Assembly: GCA_030536355.1 (NCBI GenBank)
Contig: JAUNQD010000002.1
Location: forward strand, 64,920-128,919
DNA length: 64,000 bases
Direction of reading: 5' to 3'
Source of the DNA: Bacillota bacterium
GTDB taxonomy: Bacteria; Bacillota; Clostridia; Peptostreptococcales; Anaerovoracaceae
This document shows, one piece after another, positions 1 through 9,357 of this stretch. A model generated the notes under the pieces. It had not been told where the DNA came from, did no database searches, and saw only the letters and a program-made list of their open reading frames with translations. Position 1 is the stretch's first letter. Every line of letters begins with the position of its first letter. The position numbers and the translations under genes were made by a program.

Positions 1-288
1 TTTGATATCATCGATCAGTCCCAATATATATATCATGGTGCAGCCTATCATTATGCTGATAACACCCACGTCATCCAGCGCAAATCCTGCCAGCGAAACC
101 ATTATGCCTGCGTATATTGCCACTCCGCCAAATCTTGGCATGGCTTTGTTGTGCATCCTTCTCTCATCCTTAGGCACGTCCATTGCCCCGATCTTTGGTG
201 CCACCTTTATCGAAATAGGTGTGATCACCAGGGCTACTGCCATCGCTACAAGAAAAGGACCCCATAGTTCTAAACTGGTTGCAGTCAC
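1..288 (-). CDS. Undecaprenyl-phosphate sugar-1-phosphate transferase (WecA/TagO-like), 5' part only
   Basis: Translating the minus strand from a GTG at 288 gives 96 codons that run off the left edge in frame. AGGAG lies 7 bases upstream of the GTG. The peptide shows an N-terminal membrane helix, the family motif with DVPKDERRMHNKAMPRFGG (about residues 42-60), a second helix and the start of the DD(I/K) loop (LIDDIK, residues 91-96). Members of the MraY/WecA/TagO family move a sugar phosphate from a UDP-sugar to undecaprenyl phosphate at the inner face of the membrane and start teichoic acid or cell-surface glycan synthesis. The gene follows the dCMP deaminase by 2 bases, so the two are probably cotranscribed. 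The acceptor sugar cannot be told from the fragment. Confidence 0.85.
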   Translation of the reverse strand, partial: MTATSLELWGPFLVAMAVALVITPISIKVAPKIGAMDVPKDERRMHNKAMPRFGGVAIYAGIMVSLAGFALDDVGVISIMIGCTMIYILGLIDDIK

Positions 289-290
289 TA

Positions 291-746
291 TTATTCTCCT
301 AACATTACTATCTTTAATCCTGCTTCACGAAGTATCTCAACAGCCAATTCGTCCGGATAACCTTCTCTTACCACGATCCTGCTGATACCTGCATTTATTA
401 TCATCTTAGCACAGATAACACATGGCTGATGAGTTATGTATATCGTTGCACCTTCTATGCTCTGTCCCAGTGTTGCCGCCTGGATAATGGCATTCTGTTC
501 GGCGTGAAGAGCTCTGCACAGTTCATGCTTTTCTCCCGAAGGCACACCAAGCTGCTGTCTGAGGCAGCCGCCTTCTCTTTCTCCGCAATGATCAAGCCCT
601 CTCGGTGCCCCGTTATATCCTGTCGCAACTATATGCTTGTCCTGCACTATAACAGCACCGACCTGTCTTCTGAGGCAAGTCGATCTTCTTGCTGTCAGTG
701 CAGCCATGTCCATGAAATATTCATCCCAGCTGGGTCTCTTGTCCAT
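291..746 (-). CDS. dCMP deaminase (ComEB-like cytidine/deoxycytidylate deaminase)
   Basis: 151 residues, the usual length for dCMP deaminases. The zinc-binding and catalytic motif HAEQNAI is at residues 81-87 and the second zinc motif PCVIC at 108-112. Cys and His residues between residues 54 and 77 match the extra zinc site of ComEB-type enzymes. It deaminates dCMP to dUMP, feeding dTMP synthesis in the cytosol. The ATG at 746 follows AGGAG, and the truA stop is 2 bases upstream. The order truA, dCMP deaminase, tagO-like suggests one operon. Function is inferred from family motifs. Confidence 0.93.
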   Translation of the reverse strand: MDKRPSWDEYFMDMAALTARRSTCLRRQVGAVIVQDKHIVATGYNGAPRGLDHCGEREGGCLRQQLGVPSGEKHELCRALHAEQNAIIQAATLGQSIEGATIYITHQPCVICAKMIINAGISRIVVREGYPDELAVEILREAGLKIVMLGE

Positions 747-748
747 GA

Positions 749-1543
749 TTATCTCCTTTCGAAATCATCGTAATACACTTCTGCAAGATACAGCCCGTAC
801 GGCGGTGCCGTATGACCCGCTTTAGTTCTGTCCTCTGCTTTGATTATGTTCATCATATCTTCAGGGGCTATTTTGCCATGGCCCATATCCACCAGTGTCC
901 CCGTTATTATCCTGACCATATTATACAGGAATCCGTCACCGCTGACACTGATTTCTATCTGTCCGCCCGTCGTTCCCGTAACTTCTATATCGAATATAGT
1001 CCTCACCGTTGTTTCCCTCGGATTTCCACCGGAACTTTCAAAGGACTTGAAGTCGTGTGTTCCCTTGAGTATCATCGCGCACTGCTTCATCGCTTCCACG
1101 TCGAGCGGTCTGTCCACATGATACACATAATTCCTTGAAAAAACATCGACTTCTTTGGTATTCGATATCTTATAAATATATTTCTTCCCTTTGCAGTCAA
1201 ATCTGGCATGAAAATCCATAGGCATTTCTGCTGCATCCAATATCCTGATCGGAGCTATCGCAAATGGTCCCTTTTCTCTTCCGCAAAGGGCGTTGTTGAC
1301 TACCATAGGGATCTTCTCGGTAGGCAAGCCCAGTTCTGCCTTAAAAGATGCTCTCGCACCCAAAGCATGCACACCTGCATCCGTTCTGCTTGTCCCGTTA
1401 AGAATTATCTCTTTCTTAAACAGGGACGATAGTGTGCTTTCTAAATGCCCCTGCACAGTCGGTTTGTCAGGCTGCCTCTGCCATCCCGAAAAATCTGCGC
1501 CATCATATGCAATTGTCAATAAAATATTCTTTTCCATACACAT
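749..1543 (-). CDS. truA: tRNA pseudouridine(38-40) synthase TruA
   Basis: About 264 residues, typical for TruA. Family features visible are the N-terminal [17 protein letters not shown] stretch, the catalytic Asp motif SRTDAGVHA near residue 55, and the C-terminal [14 protein letters not shown] motif near residue 205. It isomerises uridines 38-40 of the tRNA anticodon stem-loop to pseudouridine. The start is ambiguous: ATG codons at 1543 and 1537 and a TTG at 1549 are in frame; AGGA lies about 10 bases before 1543, which I prefer. It appears to be the first gene of the truA-dCMP deaminase-tagO-like group and is divergent from the acyltransferase gene. Confidence 0.93.
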   Translation of the reverse strand: MCMEKNILLTIAYDGADFSGWQRQPDKPTVQGHLESTLSSLFKKEIILNGTSRTDAGVHALGARASFKAELGLPTEKIPMVVNNALCGREKGPFAIAPIRILDAAEMPMDFHARFDCKGKKYIYKISNTKEVDVFSRNYVYHVDRPLDVEAMKQCAMILKGTHDFKSFESSGGNPRETTVRTIFDIEVTGTTGGQIEISVSGDGFLYNMVRIITGTLVDMGHGKIAPEDMMNIIKAEDRTKAGHTAPPYGLYLAEVYYDDFERR

Positions 1544-1625
1544 ATACAATATATCCTAAAATTTATGTTTTTTCAATGACTGTTACCTGATATAATTATT
1601 TTATATATAAACAGGAGCGTTGGAT

Positions 1626-2714
1626 ATGAATGAGAAAAAGCTGACCTGGCTGAATCAACTTCGAGGATTCGCCATTATTATGATCGTTACCATGCATACA
1701 TTGGGGTACTGCGAAAAAATGGAGCCTTTAGCTACTTACATAGGTTCTTTTGTGGTCCCACTGTTCTTTTTCATTTCCGGATATCTTTTTGTAAACAACA
1801 AGAACGAAAGTGTCTTCCATTATGCAAAGCGCAAGGCTCTGCGTGTTCTCGTACCGTATTTCTCATTCGCGCTGCTCTCTTTGATCCCATTTTATATGTT
1901 CGCTCAAGGGATCCAAAGTTCACTTGGGACATCTAAAATAATACACGATAATATCTTCCATTCGCTCTTATCAATATTCTATGCCAGCGGACACAGCGGA
2001 TGGCTTGCTCAAAACTCACCGCTATGGTTCCTGCCTTGTTATTTTATCGTAATAGTTGCAGGAAAAATCATTTATAATGTTTTTTCTATCAAAGACTTTG
2101 GCAAACAAGATATTTGCTTCATGATATTCTTTGTCATTATAGGGTGGATAGTATATAAGTTTTTCAATTACGCCTATCCGTTCTGTCTGGAGACAGCAGT
2201 AGTAATGTTGTATTTTTATTTCTTTGGTTGTCTGGTTCGCAAGTTGTTGGCAAATACCGAATCTTCTTTAATGTGGCTTTGTACATTATGCCTTATTATC
2301 GGATTCATAGTACATAATTATAATGGCAGGATCAGCTGCATGAATAATAACTACGATCAAAGCTATGTGACATTTATAATAGCAGCAACTCTGACAGGGC
2401 TTGGATATCTTCTCCTTTTCCGAAGATTCAATATGGGCAAGATGTTTTCTTATATCGGCATCAATACGCTTCCGATACTTGTTTTTCACAAAATGCCTTT
2501 AGTAGTATTCCAATCAAGCCTGGGACCTGTCAGTGAAATGCTTCAGACCGGTCCTGCTTTCGCAGAGCTTGTTCTGGCACTCATATTTGTTGCGTTATCC
2601 ATAATTTGTTCACTTATTGCTTATCAAATAATGATCAGGATATGCCCTATCATCTACGGTGAAACGAAAAGAAAACCTTGGCTCCCGAACAAAGGCCAAA
2701 ACACAAATATATAA
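1626..2714 (+). CDS. Acyltransferase family 3 membrane protein
   Basis: About 362 residues, almost wholly hydrophobic, with about ten membrane segments. The N-terminus LNQLRGFAIIMIVTMHTLG carries the Arg and His typical of acyltransferase-3 (OafA/WecH-like) enzymes, followed by FFFISGYLF. These proteins transfer acyl groups (often acetyl or succinyl) to surface or secreted glycans. The ATG at 1626 has AGGAG 8 bases upstream; a TTG at 1620 lacks spacing. A TATAAT at 1591-1596 is a plausible -10. Its 3' end overlaps the convergent prepilin peptidase gene by 61 bases. Acceptor and acyl donor are not predictable. Confidence 0.85.
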   Translation: MNEKKLTWLNQLRGFAIIMIVTMHTLGYCEKMEPLATYIGSFVVPLFFFISGYLFVNNKNESVFHYAKRKALRVLVPYFSFALLSLIPFYMFAQGIQSSLGTSKIIHDNIFHSLLSIFYASGHSGWLAQNSPLWFLPCYFIVIVAGKIIYNVFSIKDFGKQDICFMIFFVIIGWIVYKFFNYAYPFCLETAVVMLYFYFFGCLVRKLLANTESSLMWLCTLCLIIGFIVHNYNGRISCMNNNYDQSYVTFIIAATLTGLGYLLLFRRFNMGKMFSYIGINTLPILVFHKMPLVVFQSSLGPVSEMLQTGPAFAELVLALIFVALSIICSLIAYQIMIRICPIIYGETKRKPWLPNKGQNTNI

Positions 2715-3367
2715 ATCATTCCCCAAGCGCATATATACGGACCGAGTGGTTTCACATCGGTCCTTTTATATTTCCCTCTTGCCAGTCCTACGACAGCGGC
2801 GATGCCGCTGCAAAGAGCCGCACCTATAAGAACGATAACTGTGCCCTTTGCACCAAGGCAAAGTCCTAAAGAGGCAAAAAGTTTCACATCTCCGAAGCCC
2901 ATCACTTCTTTTTTGAAGGCGGCTCCTCCAAGGAGCGCGGCAAGAAGCATCACTCCGCCGCCTATGGCTGCACCATACGCCGGCTGCCAAAGGCCTTCAT
3001 GGAACGGGATGAATCCGAAGGCTGACAATGCCAGCATGATCACGAATTGATCCGGGATTATCATGTATTTAAGATCTGCCAGGCCTATGATGAGTAGGGC
3101 CCAGCAAGCGAACAGTCCCGCTGCAGCGAACTGCACATCAAAGAATGTCAGTCTTACCAAAAGACATGAAAAAGCAGCTGCATATATCCATCTCCAAGGA
3201 TATCCTTTCACCCTCTGTATATGCGGATCCGCAAGCTCTGCAGATGGCGTTTCACCATAATCGCAAAGCCATGACGCAGGCATTTTATTAAAAATATATA
3301 CGGCAGAAAATCCTGCTAAGGTACCCAATAGCATGCTAGCTATCACCTTGATAATGATTTCTGTCAC
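2654..3367 (-). CDS. Type IV prepilin peptidase (A24 family)
   Basis: 237 residues with several membrane helices. The two aspartate motifs of the GxGD membrane aspartyl proteases are present: ADLKYMIIPDQ (about residue 97) and GFGDVKLFASLG (about 157). An N-terminal region ending WLCDYGE resembles the short version of the prepilin-peptidase N-domain seen in Clostridia. It would cleave leader peptides of type IV pilin-like or competence pseudopilins at the cytoplasmic face of the membrane. The start is GTG at 3367 with GGAGG upstream. No pilin gene lies in the window, so it looks like a stand-alone enzyme serving distant loci. Confidence 0.9.
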   Translation of the reverse strand: MTEIIIKVIASMLLGTLAGFSAVYIFNKMPASWLCDYGETPSAELADPHIQRVKGYPWRWIYAAAFSCLLVRLTFFDVQFAAAGLFACWALLIIGLADLKYMIIPDQFVIMLALSAFGFIPFHEGLWQPAYGAAIGGGVMLLAALLGGAAFKKEVMGFGDVKLFASLGLCLGAKGTVIVLIGAALCSGIAAVVGLARGKYKRTDVKPLGPYICAWGMIYIFVFWPLFGSQGFLFVSP

Positions 3368-3507
3368 TTGACCACCTCCGTAATTTCCTATATTTTACCA
3401 ATTTATCTTCTTAACTACAATGTTGATTTGGTGAATTTATCATTGGGGCAACTAATGCAAAGTACAATTTTAGTACGATTTGGCGGTGTTTTTAGCGTCT
3501 GCGAGCC

Positions 3508-3536
3508 TTGAAAGGCCTGTTTTGAAATTATATAAT
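3508..3536 (+). promoter_or_regulatory. Sigma-A-type promoter of the aldehyde dehydrogenase gene
   Basis: TTGAAA (3508-3513), 17-bp spacer, TATAAT (3531-3536): a near-consensus promoter. Transcription would start near 3543 and give a leader of about 73 bases before the ATG at 3616. The gap 3368-3615 also holds an imperfect GTAC-7-GTAC repeat near 3461 with no clear role. Confidence 0.75.
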
Positions 3537-3615
3537 GATGATGTATGGGCAATTTGAACATTGCACTTTGAATGAAGATAATTTTATGCAAAACGCATTT
3601 CAAATGGAGGTAATT

Positions 3616-4986
3616 ATGGAATTTGACAGCAAAGCTTATATTGATGAGTATATCGCAAGAGCCAGAGTGGCTCAGGAAGCTTTTGAAAAGATGAGCCAGG
3701 AACAGGTGGACGAAGCCGTTAAGGTTATCGGTAAAGTCGTATATGACAATGCTGAATTTCTGGCTGAGATCGCAGTAGAAGAAACTGCTATGGGAAATGT
3801 TCCTGATAAGATCGCTAAGAACAAGCAGAAATCAAAGATCATCTGGAACAATCTGAAGGGCAAGAAATCACGCGGCATCCTGGATACAGACGAAACAACA
3901 GGCATCACAAGGATCGCTAAGCCTGTAGGCGTAGTTGCAGCTATCACACCTTGTACAAATCCTATCGTTACTCCTATGAGCAACTCCATGTTCGCTCTCA
4001 AGTGCGGTAATGCTATAATCATCACTCCGCATCATAAGGCTATCAAATGCAGCACTAAGGCTGTAGAAATGATGAACGCAGAACTGGCTAAGATCGGCAT
4101 GCCTGAAAACCTGATCCAGATCCTGGACGTTCAGTCAAGAGAAAACACAAGAAACCTGATCTCAGCTGCTGACGTAGTAGTAGCTACAGGCGGTGCCGGT
4201 ATGGTAAATGCTGCTTACAGCTCAGGAAGACCTGCCCTCGGCGTAGGTGCAGGAAACGTTCAGTGCATCATCGACGAAGGATACGATTACAAGGAAGCAG
4301 TTCCTAAGATCATCACAGGAAGAACATTCGACTACGGCATCATCTGCTCAGGTGAACAGTCAGTTATCTGCCACGAAAACGATTTTGAAAACATCATGGC
4401 TGAATTTGAAGCAGGCGGCGGATACATAGTGAGAGACGAGGCTGAACTAGAAGCTATCAGAGGTGCACTCTTTGAAGACGGCAAGCCTAACAGACATTCA
4501 GTAGGTCAGTCACCTGAAAGCATCGCTAAACTGGCAGGAATCCAGATCCCTGAAGGAACTAAGATCATTGTGGCAACTGCAGAAGCTACTGCAGATGTGG
4601 ATCCCCTCGGCGGAGAAAAGATGGCTCCTGTCATCACAGCTTACAAGTATAAGACTCTGGAAGAAGGCGTGAACATCGCAAGAGAAAACCTTGAAAAAGA
4701 AGGCAAGGGTCACAGCGTATCATTCCACTCCGATTCAGAAGAAAACATCGAATACGTTGGTAAGGAGCTGTGCGTATCAAGATTCGTCATCAATCAGGTA
4801 TGTGCAAGCAGCGCAGGCGGAAGCTTCTACAACGGCCTGGCTCCTACAAACACTCTGGGCTGCGGTTCATGGGGACATAACAGCATCTCCGAAAATCTGG
4901 ATTACAAGCACTTGATGAACGTATCAAGGATCGCAAGATACATGCCTGATAACTACGTTCCATCTGATGAAGAACTTTGGGGCTAA
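3616..4986 (+). CDS. CoA-acylating aldehyde dehydrogenase (succinate-semialdehyde/acetaldehyde type)
   Basis: 456 residues from the ATG at 3616, preceded by GGAGG; an in-frame extension back to 3535 lies across the promoter and is rejected. The catalytic Cys sits in IICSGEQS (about residue 246) and the NAD/CoA-binding stretches VATGGAGMV and GVGAGN are present. The sequence closely resembles the acylating succinate-semialdehyde dehydrogenase (SucD) of Clostridium kluyveri as I remember it, including the ending GCGSWGHNSISENL. It converts an aldehyde plus CoA and NAD+ to an acyl-CoA, or the reverse. The exact aldehyde is open: succinate semialdehyde, acetaldehyde or propionaldehyde. Strong promoter and uniform codon use suggest high expression. 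It is monocistronic and ends at a hairpin terminator. Confidence 0.85.
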   Translation: MEFDSKAYIDEYIARARVAQEAFEKMSQEQVDEAVKVIGKVVYDNAEFLAEIAVEETAMGNVPDKIAKNKQKSKIIWNNLKGKKSRGILDTDETTGITRIAKPVGVVAAITPCTNPIVTPMSNSMFALKCGNAIIITPHHKAIKCSTKAVEMMNAELAKIGMPENLIQILDVQSRENTRNLISAADVVVATGGAGMVNAAYSSGRPALGVGAGNVQCIIDEGYDYKEAVPKIITGRTFDYGIICSGEQSVICHENDFENIMAEFEAGGGYIVRDEAELEAIRGALFEDGKPNRHSVGQSPESIAKLAGIQIPEGTKIIVATAEATADVDPLGGEKMAPVITAYKYKTLEEGVNIARENLEKEGKGHSVSFHSDSEENIEYVGKELCVSRFVINQVCASSAGGSFYNGLAPTNTLGCGSWGHNSISENLDYKHLMNVSRIARYMPDNYVPSDEELWG

Positions 4987-5013
4987 ACCCATCCCTACAA
5001 TCGACAATAAAAC

Positions 5014-5050
5014 AACCCGACCACGAATAAAATCGTGATCGGGTTTTATT
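5014..5050. terminator. Bidirectional hairpin terminator
   Basis: AACCCGACCACGA at 5014-5026 pairs with TCGTGATCGGGTT at 5033-5045 with one weak pair, followed by TTATTTTT on the plus strand and by T-rich sequence on the minus strand. It separates the convergent aldehyde dehydrogenase and dusB genes. Confidence 0.85.
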
Positions 5051-5053
5051 TTT

Positions 5054-6022
5054 CTATATCAAACGTTCGATAGCAGTACGCATAACAGCTGCATCATCTA
5101 TACTGTTGACTTCTCTTCTGAAAGCCGCTGCACCATGCATACCCTTGATATACCATCCAACGTGCTTTCGTATCTCTCTGACAGCGATACGTTCACCTTT
5201 ATCTTCTATTATCAGGTCCAGATGCTTCATGAGCATCTTTATTTTCTCTTCATCTGTCGGTGCCTCCGGCAATCCTTCTCCCTTCCAAAGTGCAGCCGCA
5301 TCTCTGAAGATCCAAGGATTTCCCAGTGCTCCTCTGGCGATCATCACTCCATCACAACCGGTTTGTCCCATCATATCTATGGCATCTTGCCCCGTCATGA
5401 CATCGCCATTGCCTATTACAGGAACAGTAACAGCATTTTTCACTTCCGCTATCACATCCCAGTTCGCCTTGCCTTCATAATACTGTTCCCTGGTTCTGCC
5501 GTGAACGGCTATGGCTGAAACTCCTGCCGCTTCAAGAACTTTAGCAGTTTCCACCGCAGTATTCTGTTCTCTTTCGAAACCCATTCTGATTTTAGCCGTA
5601 ACAGGTTTTCCTGCATTCTTTACCATAGCTTCCACCACATCGTGAAGCAAGTCCAATTTTTTCAGCAGTGCAGAGCCTTCCCCGTTTTTAACGACTTTAG
5701 GTACAGGGCATCCTACATTCAGATCCACCAAAGGGTTCTTCTCATCCTTAAGGCCCCTAACTGCATGAGCCATGATCTCAGGATCGCTGCCAAACAGCTG
5801 ATACGCCACAAGGCCCTCATCTTCTCCGATTTCAAGAAGTTTACGGCTTTTTCTGTCTCCATACCAGAGACCTTTGCCGCTAACCATCTCCGTATAGACT
5901 AAAGAAGCCCCTTGCTTGGCACAGAGGCTTCTCATTGCTTTATCCGTTATACCTGCCAGAGGTGCGAGGACAAAAGGCGTATCAAGCTGAAGATCTCCTA
6001 TCTTAAGAGGTTGCTTCTTCAT
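5054..6022 (-). CDS. dusB: tRNA-dihydrouridine synthase (DusB-type)
   Basis: 322 residues. The FMN TIM barrel begins [16 protein letters not shown] and has the catalytic Cys in [12 protein letters not shown] (about residue 105) and the FMN-phosphate loop GNGDV and [15 protein letters not shown]. It reduces specific uridines of tRNA to dihydrouridine. ATG at 6022 is preferred over an in-frame start 6 bases earlier; the gene start overlaps the end of coaX by 20 bases, so translation may be coupled. In Bacillus the ftsH-coaX-dusB neighbourhood is also found, which supports the assignment. Confidence 0.93.
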   Translation of the reverse strand: MKKQPLKIGDLQLDTPFVLAPLAGITDKAMRSLCAKQGASLVYTEMVSGKGLWYGDRKSRKLLEIGEDEGLVAYQLFGSDPEIMAHAVRGLKDEKNPLVDLNVGCPVPKVVKNGEGSALLKKLDLLHDVVEAMVKNAGKPVTAKIRMGFEREQNTAVETAKVLEAAGVSAIAVHGRTREQYYEGKANWDVIAEVKNAVTVPVIGNGDVMTGQDAIDMMGQTGCDGVMIARGALGNPWIFRDAAALWKGEGLPEAPTDEEKIKMLMKHLDLIIEDKGERIAVREIRKHVGWYIKGMHGAAAFRREVNSIDDAAVMRTAIERLI

Positions 6023-6857
6023 AATCACACTCGTGCCTTTCTTTGTCGCCCTTAGCGTCAGTTTTTTTAGTTCTCTTATTCTTTTCGTAGATCAGCTGAA
6101 GACCTTCCAATGTCAACATCTTGTCCACATGATCTATACAGTCTATACCTGCATCGATCAAAGTAGCAAGTCCGCCTGTAGCGATGACCTTGACTTCCTG
6201 CTCACCGTTACCGCAGTAGTCCAGAAGTTCTTTCTTCATCTTGCCTACGATGAATTCGACCATACCCATGTGTCCGTATACAAGACCGGACTGCATGCTG
6301 TTGATGGTGTTTCTGCAGATAACATGTCCCGGCTCTTCCAGTTCCACCTTAGGCAGCTTGGAAGTCTTCTCGAACAATGCTTCTGATGAGATCTTAAGTC
6401 CCGGAGCGATAGTTCCTCCGATATACTCAGCCTTCTCCGATACTGCGCAAAATGTAGTCGCAGTACCGAAGTCGATAATGATCAGCGGGCCGCCGTATTT
6501 AGCGTGAGCAGCGACAGCATTCACGATTCTGTCCGCCCCTACCTGTTTCGGATTATCATATTTAACTATCAGTCCTGTCTTGATCCCAGGCCCTATTACC
6601 ATCGCCTTTCTGTTGAAGTACTTCATAGAAAGGTGCTGCAGCGTGTAAAGCACTGAAGGTACTACCGTGGAGATTATAACGTCTTTGACGTTTTCCATCT
6701 TGAGTCCTTCGTACTTGAACAGCTGACTTATTATCATACCATATTCATCGGCGCTCTTCTTGTTATCGGTTTCCATTCGCCAGTTGGCGATCATCTGACC
6801 ATCTTTGAATACGCCCAATACAATGTTTGTGTTTCCTACGTCAAATGCCAGTAGCAT
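6003..6857 (-). CDS. coaX: Type III pantothenate kinase
   Basis: 284 residues. The N-terminal phosphate loop [14 protein letters not shown], the [18 protein letters not shown] segment and [13 protein letters not shown] are diagnostic for CoaX. It phosphorylates pantothenate, the first step of CoA synthesis, in the cytosol and needs a monovalent cation. AAGGAG precedes the ATG at 6857. The C-terminus ends in a short charged tail. It follows mmdC after 78 bases holding a hairpin and overlaps dusB. The pan genes at 61-63.6 kb supply its substrate. Confidence 0.95.
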   Translation of the reverse strand: MLLAFDVGNTNIVLGVFKDGQMIANWRMETDNKKSADEYGMIISQLFKYEGLKMENVKDVIISTVVPSVLYTLQHLSMKYFNRKAMVIGPGIKTGLIVKYDNPKQVGADRIVNAVAAHAKYGGPLIIIDFGTATTFCAVSEKAEYIGGTIAPGLKISSEALFEKTSKLPKVELEEPGHVICRNTINSMQSGLVYGHMGMVEFIVGKMKKELLDYCGNGEQEVKVIATGGLATLIDAGIDCIDHVDKMLTLEGLQLIYEKNKRTKKTDAKGDKERHECDYEEATS

Positions 6858-6897
6858 GGTTTTCTCCTTTTGCTCTGTATGATTGCTGTAACGTCAT

Positions 6898-6922
6898 AGA
6901 GACGGTTTATAAAACCGTCCCT
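6898..6922. repeat. Intercistronic inverted repeat between mmdC and coaX
   Basis: AGAGACGGTTT (6898-6908) and AAACCGTCCCT (6912-6922) form an 11-bp stem with one mismatch and a 3-base loop. No T-run follows on the minus strand, so it is more likely an RNA-stabilising or partial attenuating hairpin than a full terminator. Confidence 0.6.
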
Positions 6923-6935
6923 AATTAAAAACTTA

Positions 6936-7277
6936 TTATTTGAATGTTACCAGAACATCTCCTGCATTTACAGTTGCACCCTTAGCTGCAGGTACTGTAT
7001 CTACTGTTCCTGCTGCCAGTGCTGTGATTTCGTTTTCCATCTTCATCGCTTCCAGAACGATCAGAACATCTCCTGCATTTACTGCCTGACCAGGAGCAAC
7101 CTTAACGTCCAGAACTGTACCAGGCATTGGAGCTGCAGGAGTAGGTGCCGGTGCCGGTGCCGCAGGTGCTGCTGCAACAGGTGCAGGAGCTGCAGGTGCT
7201 GCTGATGCTGCTCCGCCTACTTCTTCTACTTCAACTGCATATGTAGTTCCATTAACAGTAATATTATACTTTTTCAT
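6936..7277 (-). CDS. mmdC: Biotin carboxyl carrier subunit of methylmalonyl-CoA decarboxylase (MmdC-like)
   Basis: 113 residues. The first 25 residues are a small N-domain, residues about 26-52 are an Ala/Pro-rich flexible linker, and the C-terminal biotinyl domain has the target lysine in EAMKMEN (about residue 79). Biotin on this lysine carries the carboxyl group from MmdA to the membrane subunit. The ATG at 7277 is spaced better from AAGGA than the in-frame ATG at 7286. The gene follows mmdD by 33-42 bases. The linker composition is normal for gamma subunits of sodium-pump decarboxylases. Confidence 0.9.
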   Translation of the reverse strand: MKKYNITVNGTTYAVEVEEVGGAASAAPAAPAPVAAAPAAPAPAPTPAAPMPGTVLDVKVAPGQAVNAGDVLIVLEAMKMENEITALAAGTVDTVPAAKGATVNAGDVLVTFK

Positions 7278-7319
7278 AGTTTTCATTTCCTTTCGATAAT
7301 ATGATCCCGTTATTGTCGG

Positions 7320-7733
7320 TTAAAACTTTCTGCTTGCTATGCAGTCTTCTCTGGCTGCGTTTGTCCAAAGGGTAGTCTCTCCGGAGATCCTGCTGATCTT
7401 TCTCACTACCAGATTGCCGGTTCCTCCGCTTCCCTGATAAGCTGCTACCGCTGCAGCGATAACTGCTGCGATAACTTCATCATCATTTTTTACAGGCGCT
7501 ACTTGCTGGACTGAGGGCGCCGCAGCGGCTTCTGTCTTCGCTGACGCCTTATCTCCTTTCGATGCAACACCCATGATCTTACCCATTATGGCTACGAATG
7601 CCCATAATAAGCAAAGGATGAGGAATGTAACTCCAAGGCCCATGAGCATGGTTATGAATGAGCCTGTCATCTTCTCGCCGAAGCTGAGGGATTCAAATAA
7701 TGCAGGATCTGCAAATTTATCCATTAAACCCAT
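7320..7733 (-). CDS. mmdD: Sodium-pump decarboxylase delta/gamma subunit (OadG/MmdD family)
   Basis: 137 residues with a single membrane helix at about residues 25-52 (SFITMLMGLGVTFLILCLLWAFVAIMG as three short stretches), an Ala-rich linker, and a C-terminal stretch DDEVIAAVIAAAVAAY that is typical of OadG/MmdD proteins. It anchors the carboxyltransferase to the membrane pump. The C-terminus NLVVRKISR...TLWTNAAR also fits. AGGAGG precedes the ATG at 7733, 10 bases after the mmdA stop. Confidence 0.85.
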   Translation of the reverse strand: MGLMDKFADPALFESLSFGEKMTGSFITMLMGLGVTFLILCLLWAFVAIMGKIMGVASKGDKASAKTEAAAAPSVQQVAPVKNDDEVIAAVIAAAVAAYQGSGGTGNLVVRKISRISGETTLWTNAAREDCIASRKF

Positions 7734-7743
7734 AGTGCACCTC

Positions 7744-9291
7744 CTAAAGCGGAATATTGCCGTGCTTCTTAGCCGGTAATGATTCTCTCTTAGTGCTCAG
7801 CATATCCAGAGCACTGATTATCCTCTGTCTTGATGTAGCAGGCTCGATAACATCATCAACGTATCCCAGCCCTGCTGCAACATACGGATTATTGAATTTT
7901 TCTTCATATTCTGCGATCTTTTCTGCTCTCAGAGCATCAGGATCATCTGCTTCCTTGATTTCCTTCTTAACTGAAGAAATGATATTTACGGCACCGGAAG
8001 CTCCCATTACTGCAATCTGTGCAGTCGGCCAAGCCATTACCATGTCTGCGCCCAGTTCCTTGTTACACATACCGATGTATGCACCGCCGTAAGCCTTTCT
8101 CAGGATCACTGTTACCTTAGGTACTGTTGCTTCACAGTATGCGTAGAGCATCTTAGCTCCGTGTCTGATGATGCCGCCGTATTCTTGACCTGTACCAGGG
8201 AGGAATCCCGGAACGTCTTCCAGTGTCAGCAGAGGGATGTTGAATGCATCACATCTTCTGATGAATCTTGCCGCCTTATCGGAAGCATCGATATCAAGGC
8301 ATCCCGCTCCAACCTTAGGCTGGTTAGCTATAACACCTACTGTTGCGCCATCCATTCTGATGTAGCAAGTGATCATATTCTTAGCAAAATGAGGCATTAC
8401 ATCGAAGAACTTGCCATCATCTGCGATCTTTCTGATAACATCATACATATCATATGCTTTATTAGGATTGTCAGGAATGATTTCGTTAAGCTCAGGTATC
8501 ATTCTGTTTATATCATCAGTGCAAGCATAGATAGGTGCTGTTTCCATATTGTTTGAAGGCATGTAGCTTAAGAGTTCTCTTACCATCATGAGTGTTTCTG
8601 CATCGTCTTTGCCGATGAAGTGAGCAACACCGCTGATAGTGTTGTGAGTCATAGCTCCGCCCAGCTGTTCAGCTGTAACTACTTCGCCTGTAACAGTCTT
8701 GATTACTTCAGGTCCTGTGATGAACATCTGGCTTGTCTTGTCGACCATGAATACATAATCGGTGATAGCCGGTGAGTAAACTGCTCCTCCTGCACAAGGT
8801 CCCATGATAACTGAGATCTGCGGGATAACGCCTGAAGAAATAGTATTGTTGTAGAAGATCTTACCGAAGCCTGAGAGTGCAGCTACGCCTTCTTCAACTC
8901 TCGCACCGCCTGAATCCTGAAGTCCTACTACAGGAGCTCCCATCTTCAGAGCCATGTTCTGTATCTTTACTATCTTCTCAGCATGGTATTCACCAAGAGA
9001 TCCGCCGCTTACAGTGAAGTCCTGAGCGAAAGCAAATACGAGTCTGCCTTCTACCTGACCGTAACCTGTAACTACGCCGTCACTCGGCATTTCTTTTTCG
9101 TCCATACCGAAGTTATTGCATCTGTGCTTTACGAAAACATCCATTTCAACAAAGCTATCTTTGTCGAAGAGAATGTCTAATCTTTCTCTGGCAGTAAGCT
9201 TGCCCTTAGCGTGCTGAGCTTCGATCCTTTTTTCACCGCCACCCAGCAACAGTTTTTCTTTCTTTTCACGGAGCTGTTCAAGCTTGTTCAT
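7744..9291 (-). CDS. mmdA: Methylmalonyl-CoA decarboxylase alpha subunit (carboxyltransferase)
   Basis: 515 residues, matching MmdA (about 510) rather than glutaconyl-CoA decarboxylase GcdA (about 580). The carboxyltransferase signatures QISVIMGPCAGGAVYSPA and RKAYGGAYIGMC are present, as is the C-terminal KHGNIPL typical of the family. It moves CO2 from (S)-methylmalonyl-CoA to biotin on MmdC, giving propionyl-CoA; a membrane beta subunit then releases CO2 and exports Na+. A propionyl-CoA carboxylase beta subunit is the main alternative, but the mmdD and mmdC neighbours argue for the decarboxylase. No beta subunit (mmdB) is in the window. Confidence 0.88.
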   Translation of the reverse strand: MNKLEQLREKKEKLLLGGGEKRIEAQHAKGKLTARERLDILFDKDSFVEMDVFVKHRCNNFGMDEKEMPSDGVVTGYGQVEGRLVFAFAQDFTVSGGSLGEYHAEKIVKIQNMALKMGAPVVGLQDSGGARVEEGVAALSGFGKIFYNNTISSGVIPQISVIMGPCAGGAVYSPAITDYVFMVDKTSQMFITGPEVIKTVTGEVVTAEQLGGAMTHNTISGVAHFIGKDDAETLMMVRELLSYMPSNNMETAPIYACTDDINRMIPELNEIIPDNPNKAYDMYDVIRKIADDGKFFDVMPHFAKNMITCYIRMDGATVGVIANQPKVGAGCLDIDASDKAARFIRRCDAFNIPLLTLEDVPGFLPGTGQEYGGIIRHGAKMLYAYCEATVPKVTVILRKAYGGAYIGMCNKELGADMVMAWPTAQIAVMGASGAVNIISSVKKEIKEADDPDALRAEKIAEYEEKFNNPYVAAGLGYVDDVIEPATSRQRIISALDMLSTKRESLPAKKHGNIPL

Positions 9292-9357
9292 TTATGCTTC
9301 CTCCTTAAAGTAATGGATTTTGATGTCAGTATATATATGTACTAAAATACCAATCTC

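Noticed and set aside
3461..3476. GTAC-7-GTAC repeat upstream of the aldehyde dehydrogenase
   Set aside because: The arms are short and the spacing differs from the operator; probably chance.
7140..7210. Ala/Pro-coding repeat as a tandem repeat element
   Set aside because: It encodes the usual flexible linker of a biotin carrier subunit.
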